This document shows positions 1-5,663 of a DNA stretch of 10,028 bases, piece by piece. The number at the start of each line of letters is the position of its first letter. Position 1 is the first letter of the stretch. A model generated the notes under the pieces. That model was not told the origin of the DNA. It saw only the letters and a program-made list of their open reading frames with translations, and did no database searches. The position numbers and the translations under genes are program-made. This DNA comes from Flavobacteriales bacterium (GTDB taxonomy: Bacteria > Bacteroidota > Bacteroidia > Flavobacteriales > BACL11), in the NCBI GenBank assembly GCA_002683775.1, contig NYTT01000003.1, positions 20,404 to 30,431 of the forward strand. The letters are read 5' to 3'.

Positions 1-14
1 AAATAAGAATCTTT

Positions 15-743
15 ATGAATAAGCTGTTTTATTTAATAATTGGTTTGTTTATTTTTAGCTCGTGTTCAAAAAAAATAAGAAATCTTAACCAGTATAATCT
101 TCCAAAAAGTGATTTTGAGATAATTGATCAAGCGTACTCAAATAACCCAAATTATAAACATCTCAACTTAAAAGGAATAGCCTCTATTATTATTGATGAT
201 GAGGAAACTAAATTTAATATTAATCTTAAAATGATAAAAGATAGTGTGATATGGCTATCTATTCGAGAAAGAGTAATAGGAGTCGAATTATTGAGAGCGA
301 AACTCACCCCAGACTCACTTTATTTACTTAATCGTTTAGAAAAATCATTTTTCATAAAATCAACATCTCAATTGCATGATATTATTGCATTTAATTTAAA
401 TTTTGATGTTTTTCAGTATATACTATACTCAAATTTTACGTATCCAAATTCACCTTATACCTATTCTATTAAGAATGAAAATTATCAATTAATTAGTCAA
501 AATGAAAGTTATAATTTTGACAAGAAATTTAGATTAACAGAAGCTAAGATTACTAATTTTGATTCCCTAATAAACATTTCGTTTAAGAAATATAATAATA
601 TTGATAATTTTCCTAGAGAGTTAGCTCTAAGTATATTATCAAAAAGCAACTTAGATGCAAATATTATATATACTAAAGTTGACTTTAATGAATATCCAAG
701 TATTTTATTTAATATACCGAATAGCTATCATGAAATTCATTAA
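15..743 (+). CDS. DUF4292 family lipoprotein (LolA/LolB-like fold likely)
   Basis: A 242-residue predicted lipoprotein. The N-terminus has a short basic start, a hydrophobic stretch and a lipobox-like FSSC with the acylated Cys at residue 17. The residues after it (SKKIRN) do not look like the acidic Bacteroidota surface-export signal, so a periplasm-facing location is more likely. The core at about residues 52-112 (LKGIASIII, then VIWLSIRERVIGVELLRA, then LTPDSLYLLNRLEKSF) matches the pattern I know from DUF4292 proteins: strands ending in a 'liRa..tpDS..l.nR' segment, similar to LolA/LolB-type lipoprotein carriers. A role in outer-membrane lipoprotein handling is inference only. Its last 14 bases overlap the start of the EnvC-like gene, a pairing common in Flavobacteriales. 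Only 14 bases precede the start, so its promoter and any upstream operon partner lie outside the window. Confidence 0.85.
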   Translation: MNKLFYLIIGLFIFSSCSKKIRNLNQYNLPKSDFEIIDQAYSNNPNYKHLNLKGIASIIIDDEETKFNINLKMIKDSVIWLSIRERVIGVELLRAKLTPDSLYLLNRLEKSFFIKSTSQLHDIIAFNLNFDVFQYILYSNFTYPNSPYTYSIKNENYQLISQNESYNFDKKFRLTEAKITNFDSLINISFKKYNNIDNFPRELALSILSKSNLDANIIYTKVDFNEYPSILFNIPNSYHEIH

Positions 744-1977
744 CAAGTTACTAGTAATAGTCTTTATTTTATTTTATTGTGATGCGATAGCACAATCTAA
801 AGATGAATTAAAAATTCAAAAACAAAAAATACTTGACGAAATAGACTACACGACCAATCTTCTTAACAATACAAAATCTAACAAGATTAAATCTTTAGAC
901 TATCTAAACGTATTGATAACACAAATTCAAAAAAAGGAACAGTTCTTAATAACGTTAAATCTAGAGCTTTCACTTTTAATAAAAAAGATATCAAAAACTG
1001 AAAAGTCAATAAATAAAACTATTAATGATATTACACAAGAGGAGCAATTATTAAAAAGCTTAAAAGATGAGTATGCTAAAATGATTTTTGCTGCTTTTAA
1101 ACAAAAAGACAGCAGGAACAATATTGTTTTTATTATATCAGCAACTGATTTTAACCAAGCATATAAAAGAATATTATATTTAAAGCAGTATGCAACATTT
1201 AGAAAGAATCAAACTCAAAGAATAGAAAAAAGCACTATTAAATTAAAAAATAAGAACATTTCGCTTGTTTTACAAAAAGAGAACTATATTAGAGAATCTA
1301 AGAGTAAAAAAGAGCTTTCAAATCTAAAATTTATAGAGCTAGAAGGTATTAATAAAAGTAAAGAAGAAAAAAAACTTTTAGTTGCATCTCTTGTTAAATC
1401 TGAGAAGAAGTTTAAAAATGAGATTAATAAAAATCAAAAAAAAGCCAAAAGACTTGATGATAAGATTAGAAAAATCATTGAGGAGGAGATTGCAAGAGCG
1501 AAATCTAAAGATTTAAAAAACACTAATTATAGTTTAACTCCTGAAGCTATAGCTCTTTCAAGGGAATTCTCAAATAATAAAGGAAAACTTCCGTGGCCAC
1601 TAAAGAAGGGTATTATAATAGGTAAATATGGAACCCAAAAACATTCAGTCTTTGCTGGTATTGAAACCTTTAACAATGGAATTAATATAGCTACTGATAA
1701 GAATGCTGATGTTAGAGTTGTATTTGATGGTACTGTCTCAAGAATATTTTTTATAAAGGGAGAGGGTAAAGCAATACTAATTAATCATGGGGAGTATTAT
1801 AGTGTTTATTCTGGTTTAAAAGAGGTGACAGTTAAGGCTGGAGAAAAAGTTTTTTCCAAGGAGAAAATCGGTGTTATCTTAACTCATGAAGAAGATAATA
1901 AAACACAATTGCATTTTGAGATATGGAAAGGATATGAAAAATCAAACCCTTCAATTTGGCTGTATAATGCATATTAA
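730..1977 (+). CDS. EnvC-like murein hydrolase activator with degenerate LytM (M23) domain
   Basis: A 415-residue secreted protein. I start it at ATG 730, not at the further upstream in-frame ATG at 655, because 730 gives a clean signal peptide (basic MKFINK, hydrophobic core, cleavage after about A21 in DAIAQ) and family-like length. Residues about 23-262 are Lys/Glu-rich and strongly predicted coiled coil; residues about 286-412 are a LytM/M23 fold. Catalytic positions are mostly lost: the HxGxD zinc motif reads NNGIN (N315, N319), the YxHL His is replaced (VYSGL), and in HLHFE only the last His survives (QLHFE, H395). Coiled coil plus dead LytM is the EnvC architecture. Such proteins do not cut peptidoglycan but switch on N-acetylmuramoyl-L-alanine amidases at the division septum. 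The 14-base overlap with the DUF4292 gene suggests translational coupling. No amidase gene is in the window. Confidence 0.88.
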   Translation: MKFINKLLVIVFILFYCDAIAQSKDELKIQKQKILDEIDYTTNLLNNTKSNKIKSLDYLNVLITQIQKKEQFLITLNLELSLLIKKISKTEKSINKTINDITQEEQLLKSLKDEYAKMIFAAFKQKDSRNNIVFIISATDFNQAYKRILYLKQYATFRKNQTQRIEKSTIKLKNKNISLVLQKENYIRESKSKKELSNLKFIELEGINKSKEEKKLLVASLVKSEKKFKNEINKNQKKAKRLDDKIRKIIEEEIARAKSKDLKNTNYSLTPEAIALSREFSNNKGKLPWPLKKGIIIGKYGTQKHSVFAGIETFNNGINIATDKNADVRVVFDGTVSRIFFIKGEGKAILINHGEYYSVYSGLKEVTVKAGEKVFSKEKIGVILTHEEDNKTQLHFEIWKGYEKSNPSIWLYNAY

Positions 1978-1988
1978 CTCAAAAAGAA

Positions 1989-1996
1989 TAAATTTG
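1989..1996 (+). promoter_or_regulatory. Candidate Bacteroidota -7 promoter element for tatA-gatA
   Basis: TAAATTTG matches the TAnnTTTG -7 consensus of Bacteroidota housekeeping promoters and sits 23 bases upstream of the tatA ATG, in the 42-base gap after the EnvC-like gene. Transcription would start near 2000-2004, leaving a leader of roughly 20 bases. I do not see a TTG -33 element at the usual 17-23 base spacing; the nearest upstream TTTG (1955-1958) is about 30 bases away. In DNA this AT-rich the octamer can arise by chance. Confidence 0.4.
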
Positions 1997-2019
1997 CAAT
2001 AGAATTAAATACATAAATT

Positions 2020-2193
2020 ATGAAATCAATTTTACTTTTTACTTTTGGCGGACCCGAAATAATATTAATAGTAATAGCAATATTACTACTTTTTGGAGGT
2101 AAAAAAATTCCTGAACTTATGAGAGGATTAGGCAAAGGGATAAATGAATTTAAGAAAGGAAAGAATGAGATTAATGAAAATAAGGAAGATTAA
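2020..2193 (+). CDS. tatA: Sec-independent protein translocase subunit TatA
   Basis: A 57-residue protein in the gap between the EnvC-like gene and gatA. It forms the oligomeric membrane element of the twin-arginine translocase, which moves folded proteins across the inner membrane together with TatC. The TatA plan is complete: a short N-terminus containing GGPE (residues 10-13), one hydrophobic helix (about 14-25, IILIVIAILLLF), the FGG hinge (25-27), then an amphipathic helix KKIPELMRGLGKGINEFKKG (28-47) and a charged tail. P12-E13, the hinge and the IPEL..GLGKG pattern are all family hallmarks. TatA rather than TatB is supported by the short length and GLGKG helix; Bacteroidota often have only TatA-type proteins. 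A candidate promoter lies just upstream. The TAA stop is directly followed, in the same frame, by the TTG start of gatA. tatC is not in the window. Confidence 0.93.
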   Translation: MKSILLFTFGGPEIILIVIAILLLFGGKKIPELMRGLGKGINEFKKGKNEINENKED

Positions 2194-2196
2194 TTG
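2182..2196 (+). promoter_or_regulatory. Possible Shine-Dalgarno-like site and TTG start of gatA
   Basis: AAGGAAG (2182-2188) lies five bases upstream of the TTG codon at 2194 and overlaps the last codons of tatA. Most Bacteroidota genes lack Shine-Dalgarno sites, so a purine-rich element in front of a non-ATG start is worth recording. Reinitiation by ribosomes that have just terminated on the TAA at 2191-2193 is the other plausible way this start is used. The purines also simply encode the Lys-Glu-Asp tail of TatA, so the site may be incidental. Confidence 0.35.
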
Positions 2197-3624
2197 AATA
2201 CAATTACTACACCTTTTCGCTCTTATTGTAGTTTAAAAAAAGCACTTATTTCTGGAGATGTTACATGCGTTTCCATAGTACAAAATTATTTAGATAGAAT
2301 ACAAGAACGGATTGATATAAATGCATTTGTAGAGGTTTATCATGATGAAGTGTTGGCTAATGCAAAAAAAGTTGACGAAAAAATATCCAGTGGAAAATAT
2401 GGAAAACTGGCGGGGATGGTTATTGGGATTAAAGACAATTTATGTTATCAAAACCATAAGGTGTCGGCAGCTTCTAAAATTTTAAATGATTTTGAATCTC
2501 TATATACGGCTACTTCACTTCAAAGACTAATCGATGAAGATGCTCTTATTATTGGCCGACTTAATTGCGATGAATTTGCTATGGGTTCTGGAAATGAAAA
2601 TACTATGTATGGTCCCGTTAAAAATCCACTAAATGTTTTTAAAGTTGCAGGAGGTTCATCTGGAGGTTCGGCTGCAGCTGTAACTGCCGGACTTTGTTTG
2701 ACTGCACTTGGAAGTGATACAGGCGGATCAATAAGACAGCCTGCAGCATTTTGTGGTATAGTTGGCTTAAAACCAACTTACTCTAGAGTATCAAGACATG
2801 GTTTGATTGCTTATGCTTCATCTTTTGATCAAATAGGTCCACTAGCAAATAATGTTAAAGACGCATCTTTAATACTTGAAGTCATTTCGGGAAAAGATGA
2901 ATTTGATAGCACGGTATCATCTAAAAAAGTTGATCAATATTCAGCTCTAGATATTAATGTTAAACCAAAAAAAATAGCATACATAAAAGAATGTTTAGAA
3001 AGCAATGGTTTAGATGCAGAGATAAAGCAATTAATTATATCTAAGATAGATGATTTAAAGCTAAAAGGGAATATTGTTGAACCAGTTTCTTTTCCTTATT
3101 TAGATTTACTTGTACCTACTTACTATGTAATAAGTACAGCCGAAGCATCCTCTAATTTAGCTAGATATGATGGAGTGCATTATGGTTATAGATCTGAAAA
3201 TATAACTGATTTAGAAAGCAGTTATATTAATTCTAGATCAGAAGGTTTTGGAGAAGAAGTAAAAAGAAGGATTATGCTTGGAACTTTTGTTTTAAGTGCT
3301 GGTTATCATGATGCATTCTTTACTAAAGCTCAAAAAATTCGTAGACTTATCAAGCAAAAGACTGACGAGTTGTTTCTTAATTATGATTTTGTTATTTCTC
3401 CTACTACACCTCACACCGCATTTGATATTGGAGAAAAGTATAAAGATCCTACTGTAATGTATTTAGAGGATATCTTTACCGTACAAGCTAATTTATCAGG
3501 AAATCCTGCAATCTCATTGCCTTTGGCTAATCATAGTAATGGTATGCCAATAGGGTTGCACATAATGGCTAATCATTTTAAAGAAGCCGAATTACTTTCT
3601 TTTTCCAGCATTATTTCAAAATAG
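2194..3624 (+). CDS. gatA: Asp-tRNA(Asn)/Glu-tRNA(Gln) amidotransferase subunit A
   Basis: A 476-residue amidase-signature enzyme of normal GatA length. GatA hydrolyses glutamine and passes the ammonia to GatB, which amidates misacylated Glu-tRNA(Gln) or Asp-tRNA(Asn). The Lys-cisSer-Ser triad is intact: K80 in GMVIGIKDN, S155 in VAGGSSGGSAAAV, and S179 in GSDTGGSIRQPAAF. The surrounding GLKPTYSRVSRHGLIAYASS and the C-terminal NLSGNPAISLPL are also typical. The start is TTG at 2194: no ATG or GTG occurs in frame before Met75, which lies just before the catalytic Lys, while residues 1-74 align with the conserved GatA N-terminus (KALISGDVTC, INAFVEV). A purine-rich AAGGAAG at 2182-2188, inside the tatA end, may act as ribosome binding site. 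gatB and gatC are not nearby, which is usual in this phylum. Confidence 0.95.
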   Translation: MNTITTPFRSYCSLKKALISGDVTCVSIVQNYLDRIQERIDINAFVEVYHDEVLANAKKVDEKISSGKYGKLAGMVIGIKDNLCYQNHKVSAASKILNDFESLYTATSLQRLIDEDALIIGRLNCDEFAMGSGNENTMYGPVKNPLNVFKVAGGSSGGSAAAVTAGLCLTALGSDTGGSIRQPAAFCGIVGLKPTYSRVSRHGLIAYASSFDQIGPLANNVKDASLILEVISGKDEFDSTVSSKKVDQYSALDINVKPKKIAYIKECLESNGLDAEIKQLIISKIDDLKLKGNIVEPVSFPYLDLLVPTYYVISTAEASSNLARYDGVHYGYRSENITDLESSYINSRSEGFGEEVKRRIMLGTFVLSAGYHDAFFTKAQKIRRLIKQKTDELFLNYDFVISPTTPHTAFDIGEKYKDPTVMYLEDIFTVQANLSGNPAISLPLANHSNGMPIGLHIMANHFKEAELLSFSSIISK

Positions 3625-3632
3625 ATTTTTTT

Positions 3633-3640
3633 TATTTTTG
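3633..3640 (+). promoter_or_regulatory. Candidate -7 element close to the DUF3108 gene start
   Basis: TATTTTTG fits the TAnnTTTG -7 consensus and lies in the 23-base gap between gatA and the DUF3108 gene, ending seven bases before the ATG at 3648. If used, transcription would begin at or within a few bases of the start codon, giving a leaderless or nearly leaderless mRNA. No -33 TTG is visible at normal spacing, and the site is embedded in a T-rich run (eight T at 3626-3633), so chance is a real alternative. Confidence 0.35.
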
Positions 3641-3647
3641 TATTTAA

Positions 3648-4394
3648 ATGAGATATTTATTAATACTTTTTTTGTTTCCTATATATGTTTTTTCACAAAA
3701 TAATTTGCCTTATGTTGTTGGTGAATATTCGTCTTTTAATTTAACCTTTGAAGGTATTAACGTTGGTTCTGCTGAACTTGAGATTCTGAGCAATAAAGTC
3801 ATAAGTGATATTAACACATTTCATATTGTAGGAAAAGGAAGAACGGCCCCTTTTTTTGATTGGTTTTTTAAAGTGAGAGATGTCTATGAGACATTTTTAG
3901 ATACTTCTACAGTTTTACCATTAAAATTTATAAGAGACATAAATGAGGGTGGGTATAAGAAAAAACAAGCATACAATTTTAATCATAATGATACAGTAGT
4001 TTATGTAAAAGATACTATTTACTCCATCCCGGCACATACACAAGATATGTTATCGGCCTTATTTTTTGCACGTACATTTAGTAAAGATAGTCTTGAAATT
4101 AACAATTCATTTTTTGTTCCCATTTTTATGGACGAGGAAAATTATTTGTTAGAGATTACTTATATTGGTATTGATAAAGTTAAAACTGAATTTGGAGTAG
4201 TTAATTGTCTTGTTTTTAAACCAATGATGCAAGAAGGAAGAGTTTTTCAAGATGGAGAAAAAATGAAAATATGGATTTCCGATGACGACAATCATCTTTT
4301 AATAAAAGTAGAGACAGAGATATGGGCAGGAACAATAAAAGCTCTTATTTCAGAGTGTAAAAACAATAAGTATCCGATATCAATAATTAAGTAA
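3648..4394 (+). CDS. DUF3108 domain-containing secreted protein
   Basis: A 248-residue exported protein of unknown function. Residues 1-17 form a signal peptide (MRYLLILFLFPIYVFSQ). Most of the mature chain matches the DUF3108 pattern: a start of the type 'GE.l.f.l.f.GinvGsAele' (residues 26-46), FDWFFKVRDVYETFLD (70-85), a conversion segment around IPAHTQDMLSALFFAR (127-142), and the closing MKIWISDDDNHLL (206-218) with GTIKALI (228-234). These features suggest a beta-rich envelope protein; no catalytic motif is visible. In Flavobacteriales a DUF3108 gene is often directly followed by an M23 peptidase gene, as here (41-base gap), so a shared envelope role is plausible but unproven. A new transcription unit may start here, since a -7-like element lies immediately upstream. 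Confidence 0.85.
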   Translation: MRYLLILFLFPIYVFSQNNLPYVVGEYSSFNLTFEGINVGSAELEILSNKVISDINTFHIVGKGRTAPFFDWFFKVRDVYETFLDTSTVLPLKFIRDINEGGYKKKQAYNFNHNDTVVYVKDTIYSIPAHTQDMLSALFFARTFSKDSLEINNSFFVPIFMDEENYLLEITYIGIDKVKTEFGVVNCLVFKPMMQEGRVFQDGEKMKIWISDDDNHLLIKVETEIWAGTIKALISECKNNKYPISIIK

Positions 4395-4423
4395 GATAAA
4401 TTAGAATAAAAATCGTAAATAAC

Positions 4424-4431
4424 TAAATTAG
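4424..4431 (+). promoter_or_regulatory. Weak -7-like element before the M23 peptidase gene
   Basis: TAAATTAG is one mismatch from TAnnTTTG and ends four bases before the ATG at 4436. The same octamer occurs at 4397-4404, 27 bases upstream, in the same 41-base gap. No clear -33 TTG is present. It may be a weak internal promoter, or just AT-rich spacer in a continuous operon. Confidence 0.2.
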
Positions 4432-4435
4432 CAAA

Positions 4436-5662
4436 ATGAAAAAATCAGTTGGACTAATCTTAATAGTTATTTCTTTATTATTTATTTTAACAAATCTTAA
4501 TAATAGTAAGAGTAAATTATTGGATAACGAACCGCAAATTGAAATCACTGATCCCGTATACGAGTATGGGATTTTGGTAGATAGTTTTAACTTAATTCAT
4601 GGTGTTGTTAAAAATGGTCAAACTCTTGGAGAAATTCTTTACGCAAATCATATTAATCATCAAAAAATTGCAGAAATTGTTTTAAAATCAAAAGAAATAT
4701 TTGATGTTAGACGTGTAAATCCAGGCAAGAAATATCTTGTTATTAACTCTAAAGACTCCATTGAAAAAGCATGTTACTTTATTTATGAAGAATCTCAAAC
4801 TACATATATTGTAGTTGATATGATAGATGAGATAGATGTATATAAGGGTGAAAAGGAAATTATAACAAAGCTCAAAAAATCTACTGGTCAGATTACCTCC
4901 TCGCTTTCAGAAGCTGTAGAAAATTTGGGAGTAAGCCCTAGAGTTTCTATACAGCTATCTGAAATTTATGCATGGACGATTGATTTTTTTAAAATACAAA
5001 AAGGAGATGCCTTTACTGTATATTATGAAAATAATTATATTGATGGCGAGTACATAGGCATTGGTAATATTTTAGCTGCAGAATTTATACATAAAGATAA
5101 AAGTTTTTATGCATTTTACTATAAAGCTAATAAGAATTTTGGAGAGTATTTTGATGAAGAAGGAAGAACTTTACGAAAAGCATTTTTAAAAGCTCCATTA
5201 GATTTTTATAGAATAAGCTCTCGTTACAGTAAAAATCGTAAGCATCCTGTTACAGGAAAATGGAAGGGACATTTTGGAACTGATTATGCCGCTCCACGAG
5301 GCACACCTATTATGAGTACTGCAAATGGAACCGTACAAGTTGCAGGTCGAACAAGAAATAATGGAAATTATGTTAAGATTAGACATAACGGAACTTATAC
5401 AACTCAATATCTTCATATGTCAAAGATTAAGCCCGGGATTAGAAAAGGCGTTTATGTTAAGCAAGGAGAGACAATCGGTTATGTTGGTAGTACTGGATTG
5501 GCAACTGGACCACATGTCTGCTACAGGTTTTGGAAAAATGGCAAACAAGTAGATCCTTATATGCAAAAACTTCCCCCTGGTGATCCTATTCAAGAGTCTA
5601 ACAAAAAGGAATATTTTACAGTTAAAGATAGCTTGATGAATATTTTAAATAATACTTATTGA
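4436..5662 (+). CDS. Membrane-anchored M23 family peptidoglycan metallopeptidase
   Basis: A 408-residue protein with an N-terminal hydrophobic segment (residues 5-19) that is an uncleaved anchor or a signal sequence. Residues about 44-105 (LIHGVVKNGQTLGEILYANHIN) look like the OapA/LysM-like substrate-positioning domain found before M23 domains; about 110-255 is a linker domain of the Csd3/MepM type. The M23 domain is at about 265-375: the HxxxD zinc motif is present (H279, D283 in HFGTDYAAPRGTP), the catalytic His is in YLHMS (H327), and the HxH motif reads GPHVC, with H360 kept and the usual second His replaced by C362. Most of the active site is therefore intact, unlike the EnvC-like protein, and it probably cuts cross-link peptides in peptidoglycan. 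The replaced zinc ligand is discussed as a finding. It ends one base before the T9SS surface protein gene. Confidence 0.9.
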   Translation: MKKSVGLILIVISLLFILTNLNNSKSKLLDNEPQIEITDPVYEYGILVDSFNLIHGVVKNGQTLGEILYANHINHQKIAEIVLKSKEIFDVRRVNPGKKYLVINSKDSIEKACYFIYEESQTTYIVVDMIDEIDVYKGEKEIITKLKKSTGQITSSLSEAVENLGVSPRVSIQLSEIYAWTIDFFKIQKGDAFTVYYENNYIDGEYIGIGNILAAEFIHKDKSFYAFYYKANKNFGEYFDEEGRTLRKAFLKAPLDFYRISSRYSKNRKHPVTGKWKGHFGTDYAAPRGTPIMSTANGTVQVAGRTRNNGNYVKIRHNGTYTTQYLHMSKIKPGIRKGVYVKQGETIGYVGSTGLATGPHVCYRFWKNGKQVDPYMQKLPPGDPIQESNKKEYFTVKDSLMNILNNTY

Positions 5663-5663
5663 T

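Noticed and set aside
655..729. 25-residue N-terminal extension of the EnvC-like protein from ATG 655
   Set aside because: It would overlap the DUF4292 gene by 89 bases and bury the signal peptide that begins at ATG 730.
927..1121. 64-codon open frame on the minus strand
   Set aside because: It lies wholly inside the coiled-coil part of the EnvC-like gene, has no family resemblance, and its hydrophobic Phe/Ser/Leu make-up is what the complement of Lys/Glu-rich AT-rich coding DNA gives.
2020..3624. A single TatA-GatA fusion gene with a sequencing error at the stop
   Set aside because: Both proteins are complete at normal length for their families, and a membrane-anchored GatA is not a known arrangement; two adjacent genes explain the data better.
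3580..3640. Rho-independent terminator after gatA
   Set aside because: The T-run at 3626-3633 is real, but the only inverted repeat I found upstream (AAAGAAG with CTTTCTTT) is weak, A/T-rich and about 30 bases too far away.
5198..5416. 72-codon open frame on the minus strand
   Set aside because: It is antisense to the well-supported M23 catalytic domain, and its composition is a shadow of that gene.
5325..5552. 75-codon open frame on the plus strand, other frame
   Set aside because: It is nested in the M23 catalytic domain whose own frame carries all the metal-site motifs; no recognisable protein features.
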